From an uncultured Spongiibacteraceae bacterium (GTDB taxonomy: Bacteria; Pseudomonadota; Gammaproteobacteria; Pseudomonadales; CAMLJR01), in NCBI GenBank assembly GCA_946480345.1, contig CAMLJR010000032.1:1-22449 (forward strand): DNA of 22,449 bases. Reading direction: 5' to 3'. Below, piece by piece: positions 15,923 to 22,449 of the stretch. A program made the position numbers and the translations under genes. The notes under the pieces are model-generated. The model did no database searches and had not been told where the DNA came from. It saw only the letters and a list, made by a program, of their open reading frames with translations. Every line of letters starts with the position of its first letter. The first letter of the stretch is position 1.

Positions 15923-17599
15923 TCAGCTATCCCGCTTCTGCACGGCATCGCTCAACTGCGGCGCGCCATCGGCTCGCATCAAAGCGAACACGGTAGTTAA
16001 ATCGACTACGCCGTTTTGAGGCAGCCCCTGTTCCTGTTGAAACCGCTTAACCTGCGCCAGCAGTTCAGCATGGTAATTGGTCGTAGCAGCTTGTTCGTGC
16101 AACGCCAGATAATGACTCGCCAGCCATGCGTGCTTCGACGCCCCCTCCTCCAGCCTGTCGCTGTAATCAAGCGGCTCCCGAATCCAGCGTCGCTCGTTGC
16201 GATGAAAATGCCGGTATAGACGCTCGTCGATCCACGCAACCAGCGCGGCTTCGGCGCCCGGTTGCAGCGGCGCTTGCTCGACAGGTGCATTCGCCAACAA
16301 AACCGCTTCACCATTCCAATTCCGGGTCACGTCCGCCCACGGCACTATCCATTCGCGACCATCAAATACGAGCGTGGCGCGATCGTCGCGCAAACTCTTC
16401 AATACAACGAAGTGCCTGACGTTATCGGTCTCCGTTCGAAACGCCAGCACTGCAGGAATGTTGTATGCGCGCAACGTGGCTGCATCGAGCGCGTTGAGTT
16501 CGATACAACTGAAGGCGCCGATTTTATTCGAGCAATCAACGATCGATGCGACGGCAGAATTATCGGTTCCCCACAAACGATAAAGCTGTTGCAAAGCAGC
16601 GGTTTTGCTCGGCGCCGTTTGCAGCAGCGTCGAGCGCCAGTTATCTGCAGCAGCTACCGGAGCGGCTGGCGAGGTTGATGGCGGATTTTGTGATAACCAA
16701 TAACCGATACCCATGACAGTGGCGGTAACAAGCGTTGCCACAACGATATTCCGCGTGCGCGATTGCCAGACTTTGCCACCGAAGCGACGGGAAGGCAGAA
16801 CCTCGCGCGCAGCCCTTCGCACCATTCCGATATCGACTTCCGAACCGTTCTGCGCGTAAACGCCGAGCAATGCGCGATCGCACAGCAAATTAATGACGCG
16901 CGGAATGCCTTTGCTGTAACGGTAGATTTGCGCGATGGCGGCTTTCGAAAATAAATGCGTGCGCCCACCGGCGACCGCCAATCGATGCTCGATATAACTG
17001 GCGATTTCGTCACGCGCGAGAGGACGCAAATGGTAACGAGCGGTAATTCGCTGAGCGAGTTGCCGCAGCGATGGCTGTGCCAGTAAATCATTCAACTCGG
17101 GCTGGCCGAGCAAGATGAGCTGCAATAATTTGCGCTGATTGGTTTCCAGATTGGTCAACAAACGCAACTGTTCGAGTACATCCGGCGCCAGATTTTGTGC
17201 TTCATCGACAATCAGGATCGCGTTGCGGCCACGCGCGTGCGTCGACAGCAGAAACATATTTAACGCATCGAGTAATTGTTTGGCGCTCGGCTGCTCCTCC
17301 TCCGCCACAACCACGCCGAGTTCGTCGCAAATCGTTTGCAGCAGTTCGTGCGAATTCAGCTTGGGATTAACGATGACCGCGATATCGATATGCTCCGGCA
17401 CTTGTTGCAGCAGGCATCGACACACTGTGGTTTTACCGGTGCCCACCTCTCCGGTGAGCACGACAAAGCCGCCATGGTCGCCAATGCCGTAAACAAGATG
17501 CGCAAGTGCTTCGCGATGTTGCTCGCTCAGAAACAAATAGCGCGGGTCCGGCGCAATCGAAAATGGCGCCTCCGCCAAACCGAAATGGTGGTTATACAT
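15923..17599 (-). CDS. gspA: T2SS ATPase/peptidoglycan-binding protein GspA (ExeA family)
   Basis: Works with GspB to remodel or bind peptidoglycan so the GspD secretin can assemble. The 558-residue protein starts with the ExeA signature MYNHHFGLAEAPFSIAPDPR. It has a cytoplasmic AAA ATPase with Walker A GEVGTGKT (50-57) and Walker B ILIVDE (128-133), one membrane helix (about 284-302), a periplasmic segment resembling a C39-peptidase-like fold (about 331-437, with HFVVL at 396-400), and a C-terminal peptidoglycan-binding domain (about 505-545, VKRFQQEQGLPQNGVVD). The ATG lies five bases after the gspM stop. Placement after gspM within the pseudopilin operon, where many T2SS loci carry gspN, is noteworthy. 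Confidence 0.93.
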   Translation of the reverse strand: MYNHHFGLAEAPFSIAPDPRYLFLSEQHREALAHLVYGIGDHGGFVVLTGEVGTGKTTVCRCLLQQVPEHIDIAVIVNPKLNSHELLQTICDELGVVVAEEEQPSAKQLLDALNMFLLSTHARGRNAILIVDEAQNLAPDVLEQLRLLTNLETNQRKLLQLILLGQPELNDLLAQPSLRQLAQRITARYHLRPLARDEIASYIEHRLAVAGGRTHLFSKAAIAQIYRYSKGIPRVINLLCDRALLGVYAQNGSEVDIGMVRRAAREVLPSRRFGGKVWQSRTRNIVVATLVTATVMGIGYWLSQNPPSTSPAAPVAAADNWRSTLLQTAPSKTAALQQLYRLWGTDNSAVASIVDCSNKIGAFSCIELNALDAATLRAYNIPAVLAFRTETDNVRHFVVLKSLRDDRATLVFDGREWIVPWADVTRNWNGEAVLLANAPVEQAPLQPGAEAALVAWIDERLYRHFHRNERRWIREPLDYSDRLEEGASKHAWLASHYLALHEQAATTNYHAELLAQVKRFQQEQGLPQNGVVDLTTVFALMRADGAPQLSDAVQKRDS

Positions 17600-17604
17600 G
17601 CGCG

Positions 17605-18135
17605 CTAACCCTGCAACACCACGCGCACATCGACCATGCCCGGCTCGTTGCGCCGACTGGCGTTAAGTTCCACTGCGGTAATACCGTGCTCGCGCTCCAA
17701 CGCATCGAGCCATTGCACGACGCGATTGAACGGCACTTGCTCAAGCGCCATCGTCAACGCTTTTTCGCCGCTGGGCTCGTAACGTCGGATGGTCAAACCG
17801 AAATTGCGCGCCTGCTGATTCGCCAGCGCCAACAATGAATCGCCTGGTGCTCGCGGTTTTAATGTCGAGCTGCCGATGGCCGCACGATTCGATTGCATCC
17901 ACTGCAGCGTTTCATGTTGAGCGCGGTAATCGGCGATTGCGGCAACGTTGAAACGATGCAACGGCAGGATGACCAGCAGCAACAACGCGACGATTGCCAG
18001 AAAGCCGCCGAGAATTTTCAGCGACAACTGCTCGCGCGGCGATGCAGTTTCGTAATGCGCCCATAAGCGCTGTGCGAGCAACGTCGATGCGATCCAGTTA
18101 CGCACGTCTTCCAGCAATGCATGCAGCATCTTCAC
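17605..18135 (-). CDS. gspM: T2SS inner-membrane platform protein GspM
   Basis: Pairs with GspL in the inner-membrane assembly platform. The 176-residue protein has a short cytoplasmic start with the typical YETASPREQLSLKILG run-in to one membrane helix (about 39-62), then a periplasmic ferredoxin-like domain (about 95-176), with the GEKALTMALEQVPFNRVVQWLDAL segment characteristic of GspM. I prefer the GTG at 18135, which overlaps the gspL stop as GTGA and has AGGAG eight bases upstream; the ATG two codons later is 14 bases from it. Sequence conservation in this family is low, so order and architecture carry much of the assignment. Confidence 0.9.
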   Translation of the reverse strand: MKMLHALLEDVRNWIASTLLAQRLWAHYETASPREQLSLKILGGFLAIVALLLLVILPLHRFNVAAIADYRAQHETLQWMQSNRAAIGSSTLKPRAPGDSLLALANQQARNFGLTIRRYEPSGEKALTMALEQVPFNRVVQWLDALEREHGITAVELNASRRNEPGMVDVRVVLQG

Positions 18136-19412
18136 GATTTTTGCTCCTGAATATGCAGACGGCCGAGTGTTTCTTTTCCGCGCTGAGTAGCGGAATTAAT
18201 TTCGACCGAGAGCCCGACACCGTTCAATTGCTGCTTTATGCGATCCAGCACGTCCATGCTCGGAACACGCAATTGAATTTGCAGATCATTTTTTTGCTGG
18301 CTATAGCGCAACTCGTCGAGCTGCACATTGTTGTTGCGCAAACCGATGGCGCTCTTCGATAACAGCGGCATCGCGGACGCGCCGGTGACACCGCTGCCTC
18401 CGCCTAAATGAGCCTGCATTTGTTTGCGCGGACTCACGACACGACGCTCTTGCGGAAACAGTTGTCGATACAGCGCGAAGGTTTCGTTTTCGAGGCGATC
18501 GGCGTGCCAGTTGAACCAGATGCCGCTCCCCGCCGTAACGCCCGTGTATATCAATAATCCTATTGCGGCGACGATCGCCGTTTTGCGCCAGCGCGCCGCA
18601 CTGTCGTGACGCTGAACCTTGTACCCGCCCTGCAGCAGATTAATGATTTCATCGCGCTGTCGTACTGCCTGTGCCGCGAGAACCTCGGCCGAGGTTTCCG
18701 CGAATTCGACCGTTTCGACGTCGACACGCAATTGCTCGATGAGTAAAGGCTTGAGTTCGGATAACGCTTCGAAATCGTCACTGCCGCTGCCGAGCAAATA
18801 GCGCGGAACGGCGCCGAGCTCCGAGCTCAACTGAGCCGCGAATTGTTGCGCCAATAGCGGCAGCAGATTCGGGGCTTGCGCGCGGAAGAATACCTGCGCG
18901 CTAAATAATCCATCCCGATACAGCACGCGCTCGCCGCTGACAAAAAAGCTGCGGCTATGTTCGCGCCATGGCGTGGTGAGACTATCCGGGAAAATTCGAT
19001 CGGGCTTAATGCCATGTTGATACAACTGATCCAACCAATTGATCAGCAATTCGTGTCGCACTACGGCAACCGGCAATGCAGCATCGTCGACCGGTTTTGT
19101 CGCCGGTAACGCCATATGCACTTCTTCGATGTTATCGGCGATGAGTTCCTCGACCATGTAAGGCAATGCCTGTTTGATCTGACGCATCTGGCGCGAGGGA
19201 ATATTAACGGCGGTCAGCAACACTAATTCGCCGGGAACGATGACCAATGTTTCGGCGACGGGCGAACCAGAAGCTGTCGATTGCAGATCCTGCAACGGCG
19301 TGTTGCCGCTGCGTTGCAGTCGATCGTCTTCGTCAAACAGATGCCACTGAACCGGCGTGGCGCCATTTAACTGCGTAGCGGGAACGTGGATTACCAGACG
19401 CTGTTTCATCAT
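18132..19412 (-). CDS. gspL: T2SS inner-membrane platform protein GspL
   Basis: Links the cytoplasmic ATPase GspE to the inner-membrane platform and pseudopilus. The 426-residue protein has an actin-like cytoplasmic domain (about 1-270, including LPYMVEELIADNIEEVHMA and FPDSL), a membrane helix (about 282-304), and a periplasmic ferredoxin-like domain (about 355-426), with LRYSQQKNDLQIQLRVPSMDVLD near its start. A Gly-rich patch (HLGGGSGVTGAS) lies before that domain. Its ATG overlaps the gspK stop (ATGA) and its stop overlaps the gspM start, so the three are translationally coupled. A second ATG directly follows the first. Confidence 0.93.
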   Translation of the reverse strand: MMKQRLVIHVPATQLNGATPVQWHLFDEDDRLQRSGNTPLQDLQSTASGSPVAETLVIVPGELVLLTAVNIPSRQMRQIKQALPYMVEELIADNIEEVHMALPATKPVDDAALPVAVVRHELLINWLDQLYQHGIKPDRIFPDSLTTPWREHSRSFFVSGERVLYRDGLFSAQVFFRAQAPNLLPLLAQQFAAQLSSELGAVPRYLLGSGSDDFEALSELKPLLIEQLRVDVETVEFAETSAEVLAAQAVRQRDEIINLLQGGYKVQRHDSAARWRKTAIVAAIGLLIYTGVTAGSGIWFNWHADRLENETFALYRQLFPQERRVVSPRKQMQAHLGGGSGVTGASAMPLLSKSAIGLRNNNVQLDELRYSQQKNDLQIQLRVPSMDVLDRIKQQLNGVGLSVEINSATQRGKETLGRLHIQEQKS

Positions 19413-20413
19413 TCGATATCATCGATAAGGGGGCTGCGGACGCGACTGATTACCGCGAACGAAACCACTTTGCCATTTACGCCTTTTTCGCGACGTAGCT
19501 GTGTGCGCAGGCGTTGCCAATGGTTGCCGTATTTCACGGTGACAAGCACCTCGAAGTAATCAGAGTTGACAGCGATCGGCGCGGATATAGTTTGCGTCGA
19601 ACCAATCACTTTCATGAATGCATCGGTATCGCGAAACCCGCTGCTCTTTTGTTGTGCGATCAGCTGCGCCGCTTGCGAGTCGCTAATGGTAGGCGACAGC
19701 GATCTTAATACGGCGGCATCCGCGGTGTTCACATTGATCGGCACATTCATCGACGTAGTGCCCAGCGGCAGCGCAACGACATGCGGCGCGAGTTTCGCAT
19801 AATCGGCCGGCTGCATCGAGCGTAACGAACGCAGCGCGCTGACGTCCGCCTCGGGGCGGCCTGCGGTCAGATAATCGGCGTAATCGCCGTCCTCGGCGCC
19901 GTTAGGGCTGGGCTGCTGATCGCGATCGATCCAATCGACCCATTCGCCAGCATAGTTGGGATTGAGCTGAAGCGCGCTCAATAGCTGCGCGAGCTGGGCG
20001 GCACGATCGGGGCTTACGACACCGGCATCGTCCGTCACGCTGTTTAGATTGAAGCGTCCCTGCAAATCGCTAATTTCCACCCGCAGCTCAGCGCCTTCGA
20101 TTTCGAACGGTTGCTGTTCTGCCGTCTGCGCCCACGGTTCCAGCAATGTGTCGACATTGCCTTTACCGCTGATGACATCGCGCGCGAGCAATTGACGCGC
20201 ATAAGCCTCTCCCGCCAATGCGTAGTAATACGCTTGCCGTGTGTCGACCTGATTGGCGACGCGGCGCAGGCTCAATTGATTGCGATGCAGTAACTCCGTC
20301 GCAATGACCGCCACCAACGCAAACACCAACAGAACGGTGATCAACGCCACGCCGCGCTGGCGCGTTAACGGACCACCGCGCATCGCCCGCATTTTTTGCT
20401 TCACCGCCCGCAT
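19409..20413 (-). CDS. gspK: T2SS minor pseudopilin GspK
   Basis: Largest minor pseudopilin, which caps the pseudopilus tip with GspI and GspJ. The 334-residue product has a prepilin leader ending RQRG (residues 18-21 from the first ATG) followed by the hydrophobic VALITVLLVFALVAVIA. Position +5 is Thr, not Glu, as is typical of GspK. The large globular domain includes DLQGRFNLNSV and NVNTADAAVLRSLSP, both hallmark GspK segments. Three in-frame ATGs (20413, 20392, 20383) precede the leader because a 21-bp direct duplication repeats the start region, so the true start is uncertain by 7-10 codons. It starts seven bases after the gspJ stop and overlaps gspL by four bases. Confidence 0.92.
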   Translation of the reverse strand: MRAVKQKMRAMRGGPLTRQRGVALITVLLVFALVAVIATELLHRNQLSLRRVANQVDTRQAYYYALAGEAYARQLLARDVISGKGNVDTLLEPWAQTAEQQPFEIEGAELRVEISDLQGRFNLNSVTDDAGVVSPDRAAQLAQLLSALQLNPNYAGEWVDWIDRDQQPSPNGAEDGDYADYLTAGRPEADVSALRSLRSMQPADYAKLAPHVVALPLGTTSMNVPINVNTADAAVLRSLSPTISDSQAAQLIAQQKSSGFRDTDAFMKVIGSTQTISAPIAVNSDYFEVLVTVKYGNHWQRLRTQLRREKGVNGKVVSFAVISRVRSPLIDDIE

Positions 20414-20424
20414 TTTTTGCTCAC
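20384..20424. repeat. 21-bp tandem duplication across the gspJ/gspK junction
   Basis: The 17-base core CGCCCGCATTTTTTGCT occurs at 20384-20400 and again at 20405-20421. The flanking TCAC/CAC extends the unit to 20-21 bases. On the coding (minus) strand each copy reads gtga(a)gcaaaaa-ATG-cgggcg, so each carries an in-frame ATG for gspK. The gspJ stop codon lies in the outer copy. Confidence 0.85.
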
Positions 20425-21098
20425 CAGAGCAGATACGATCGTTTCAACGCTTCGCCCTCCGCCATTGCAACCTCTAGTTGCAGACCGCGCGGCATCAGAT
20501 CGGGTTTTCCAGGGACCGGCCACTGAGGTTCGAGGCCGTTCTCGCTGAATACGCCGACGTTGATGCTCGCAACATTTGGCAACAGCACCTGCACCAGCGC
20601 GTTTTCCTTTGAGCCCGCGCCATCGAGCGTCGGCCACGTGTAGCGCAACAGATACAAACCCTCCTCGTGAAAATGAGGGCTGTCTTCCGTTTCGTAATCG
20701 GGGTGATGATCGACCGCATAAGCGACGCGCTGCATGTTCGAGCGCGACAACCCCAGCGGATTGGAGCGTCCGCCTCGCGTCAATTGCAGCGGCAACTCAA
20801 ATTCGTTGTCGACAACGAGATAATTCGGCTCCAACGAGATGGCACCATCGGCGGTACGCACATTGCGCAGCATCAGTTGTTCGATGTCCTGCTGCACGAT
20901 CCAGAAAGCACGATTGATTTCGCGCAGTTGATCGCTGCGCACCGCCAGTCGCTCGTTCGCCTGCATGACGCTGCTCAACACGCGATAACTGGCGATGCCA
21001 ATCAGCGCGAAAATGGTGATCGCGACGAGCACCTCGAGCAATGTGAATCCCTGAATGCGCCGACGGTGCCGATTTGTCCGCTTACATTGCCGCAGCAT
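20421..21098 (-). CDS. gspJ: T2SS minor pseudopilin GspJ
   Basis: Minor pseudopilin of the tip complex with GspI and GspK. The 225-residue protein has a basic 17-residue prepilin leader ending IQG, cleaved before FTLLEVLVAITIFALIG with Glu at +5. The globular part carries the GspJ signature NRAFWIVQQDIEQLMLRNVR (about 66-85), followed by GLYLLRYTW. The ATG shares its first base with the last base of the gspI stop (TGATG), implying translational coupling. A prepilin peptidase (GspO/PilD) is needed for maturation and is not in this window. Confidence 0.94.
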   Translation of the reverse strand: MLRQCKRTNRHRRRIQGFTLLEVLVAITIFALIGIASYRVLSSVMQANERLAVRSDQLREINRAFWIVQQDIEQLMLRNVRTADGAISLEPNYLVVDNEFELPLQLTRGGRSNPLGLSRSNMQRVAYAVDHHPDYETEDSPHFHEEGLYLLRYTWPTLDGAGSKENALVQVLLPNVASINVGVFSENGLEPQWPVPGKPDLMPRGLQLEVAMAEGEALKRSYLLW

Positions 21099-21484
21099 CA
21101 GTACTCGCCTCGATACGTCGTGAGGCGCAGCAATGGCGTCGGCTCGCGTTCACCTTCGCGAACGAGGCCAACGCTCATTTCTATTTTGCGTAGATCTGGA
21201 TCGGGCGCGGTTTGCACATCGGTGACGATCAGCCATTGCTGGCTTTGAAATTCCTGCGTCTGCTCGTTGCGCCCAAGCGGTGGCCAATCGTTCTGCGCCA
21301 GCATCGTCGCCAACGCGTCGTCGGCGATCGCCAGTGCATACGATTTCAATTCGAGTTGCTGCTGCTGTTTGATGCCGAGCTGCGTCTGTCGCAGTACCGC
21401 GGCCGCCGACAGCGCCAGAATTGCCAGCGCCACCAGCACTTCCAGCAGCGTAAAGCCGCGAACCTGCCCCGCCGCACCGCGCAT
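21098..21484 (-). CDS. gspI: T2SS minor pseudopilin GspI
   Basis: Minor pseudopilin that nucleates the tip complex. From the ATG at 21484 it has 128 residues: a 10-residue leader ending QVRG, cleavage before FTLLEVLVALAILALS with Glu at +5, then QTQLGIKQQQQLELKSYALAIADDALA, typical of GspI. I chose 21484 because it lies one base after the gspH stop and gives the normal GspI length; a longer frame to 21556 would overlap gspH by about 70 bases. The stop overlaps the gspJ start. Confidence 0.9.
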   Translation of the reverse strand: MRGAAGQVRGFTLLEVLVALAILALSAAAVLRQTQLGIKQQQQLELKSYALAIADDALATMLAQNDWPPLGRNEQTQEFQSQQWLIVTDVQTAPDPDLRKIEMSVGLVREGEREPTPLLRLTTYRGEY

Positions 21485-21485
21485 A

Positions 21486-22055
21486 TCAGCTTTTCTGTAC
21501 TGTGACTGGATTGAGCCCATCGCCTTCCAAACTGATTTTATTTTCCGTGTCGTCACTTAACGTCAGCGTAAAGGGAGTGATTTCGCCGCTCGACAAAATG
21601 AGCACCATTGGCCGCAGTGCAGTGTCTTCGCTGCGCTCGGCGAACTTTTTCTGGCGTGCCTGCTCGTCTTCGCCGATGTGTTCGCTGTCGAGCACCACAT
21701 CCACGGTCAACGGTTCGTCGAATTGATGCTCAGCCAAGCCGCGCTGCACCACCGGTTGCCACTGCTTTTTTTCGATATCGAAGTAAACGAAACGATAACC
21801 GCGCTCGTCGATCGTCAGCCCGATTTCGACACCACGCATGACCGCTTCATCGCTGGCTGCATTAATCAACGCCGCGAGATCGCTCGCTTCCCGCCGCAAT
21901 CGACGCTGCGGCGAATCGCTGAAACCAATGACGAGCAGGCCGGCCATTACCGCGACGATAACCAGTACCGTCAGAATTTCGATCAGCGTGAAACCGCGGT
22001 TTTTATTGTGTGTGGGTTTTCTATTCTTTCGACCAGTTGCCGATATCCGCGTCAT
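21486..22055 (-). CDS. gspH: T2SS minor pseudopilin GspH
   Basis: Minor pseudopilin that links the tip complex to the GspG shaft. From the ATG at 22055 it has 189 residues: a basic 21-residue leader ending NKNRG, cleavage before FTLIEILTVLVIVAVMAGLLV (Glu +5), then RRLRREASDLAALINAASDEAVMRG, the characteristic GspH segment. No ATG, GTG or TTG occurs in frame between the gspG stop and the leader cleavage site, so the nearest possible start is 22055, which overlaps the 3' end of gspG by 35 bases. A start further upstream in the frame is possible but would overlap gspG more. The C-terminal region carries an acidic stretch (SEHIGEDEQARQKK). Confidence 0.88.
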   Translation of the reverse strand: MTRISATGRKNRKPTHNKNRGFTLIEILTVLVIVAVMAGLLVIGFSDSPQRRLRREASDLAALINAASDEAVMRGVEIGLTIDERGYRFVYFDIEKKQWQPVVQRGLAEHQFDEPLTVDVVLDSEHIGEDEQARQKKFAERSEDTALRPMVLILSSGEITPFTLTLSDDTENKISLEGDGLNPVTVQKS

Positions 22056-22449
22056 AGTTTTCGCCGCCCTCGCGCCCATCGGAACCAAAAGAATACAGAT
22101 CGTACGGACGGCCTTCCTGGCCCGGACTGACGTACTGGTATGCGCCACCCCACGGATCTTCGGGTAATTGTTTTTTCTTCAGATACCCCTCCGGATTCCA
22201 GTTTTTGGGCTCGGGCTCGCCGCCTGGCTTGACGATCAACGCTTCGAGTCCCTGATCGGTGCTGGGATACGAGTGGTTGTCGAGCCGATACATTTCGAGC
22301 GCCTGTTCGAGCGTCGCAATATCGGCTTTGGCGGCGGTAACGCGCGCTTTGTCGACACGGCCCAATACGTTCGGCGCCACCAGCCCAATCAAAATGCCGA
22401 TGATGACCACCACCACCATGATTTCGATCAGCGTGAACCCACGTTGCTG
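22021..22449 (-). CDS. gspG: T2SS major pseudopilin GspG (5' end cut by window edge)
   Basis: Major subunit of the T2SS pseudopilus. The frame runs off the right edge. The visible 142 residues begin inside the prepilin leader (QQRG) and continue with the mature FTLIEIMVVVVIIGILIGLVAPNVLG (Glu +5). Only the initiator and a few leader residues should be missing. Hallmarks: DIATLEQALEMYRLDNHSYPSTDQGLEAL, LPEDPWGGAYQYVSPG, YDLYSFGSDGREGGE, and the Asp-rich C-terminus DADIGNW, which belongs to the calcium-binding loop of GspG proteins. It is the first gene of the visible T2SS run; gspE and gspF would be expected further right. Confidence 0.95.
   Translation of the reverse strand, partial: QQRGFTLIEIMVVVVIIGILIGLVAPNVLGRVDKARVTAAKADIATLEQALEMYRLDNHSYPSTDQGLEALIVKPGGEPEPKNWNPEGYLKKKQLPEDPWGGAYQYVSPGQEGRPYDLYSFGSDGREGGENYDADIGNWSKE

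Noticed and set aside
21485..21556. Longer GspI start at 21556
   Set aside because: It would overlap gspH by ~70 bases and give an unusually long prepilin leader; the ATG one base after the gspH stop fits better.

Overview
The window reads as a chromosomal stretch of a gammaproteobacterium. The gene order gap (long form) / mfd / csiV / lexA / sulA matches a block known from Pseudomonas and its relatives. The fprA/finR pair, a TonB-ExbB-ExbD-ExbD-TPR operon and a complete-looking set of type II secretion (T2SS) pseudopilins fit a free-living member of the Pseudomonadales/Cellvibrionales-like group; the exact genus is inference. I see no insertion sequences, phage genes, CRISPR arrays, tRNA or rRNA genes. 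Every gene reads as an intact frame except gspG, which is cut by the right edge.

Left part (1-8.9 kb): housekeeping and stress genes. A rho-independent terminator sits at the left edge. gap (minus) and mfd (plus) diverge from a 250-bp region that carries a plausible gap promoter and a perfect 20-bp inverted repeat. mfd is followed immediately by csiV, a predicted envelope protein. Then comes an SOS operon, lexA-sulA, behind a promoter overlapped by two tandem LexA boxes. sulA converges with fpr (ferredoxin-NADP+ reductase), and fpr diverges from finR, its likely LysR-type activator. finR converges on the TonB operon across a strong hairpin terminator.

Middle part (8.9-12.8 kb, minus strand): an operon read tonB, exbB, exbD1, exbD2, TPR protein. 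It encodes an inner-membrane proton-driven energiser for TonB-dependent outer-membrane receptors. It has two different ExbD proteins, an ExbB with a signal-peptide-like extension, and a periplasmic tetratricopeptide-repeat protein as last gene.

Right part (13.2-22.4 kb): T2SS genes. gspD, the outer-membrane secretin, is alone on the plus strand and shares a 465-bp divergent intergenic region with tonB. It converges on a tightly packed minus-strand operon read gspG, H, I, J, K, L, M, A, B. No gspC or gspN is visible, and gspE/gspF would have to lie to the right of the window or elsewhere. GspA/GspB (peptidoglycan-binding ATPase and partner) likely help GspD assemble. GspG-K build the pseudopilus and GspL/M form the inner-membrane platform.

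Nothing here is a clearly new system. The points most worth a second look are the rearranged T2SS locus without gspC, the TPR/double-ExbD TonB operon with a two-cysteine TonB C-terminus, the shared tonB/gspD regulatory region, a 21-bp tandem duplication that doubles the gspK start, and the unassigned 20-bp palindrome between gap and mfd.
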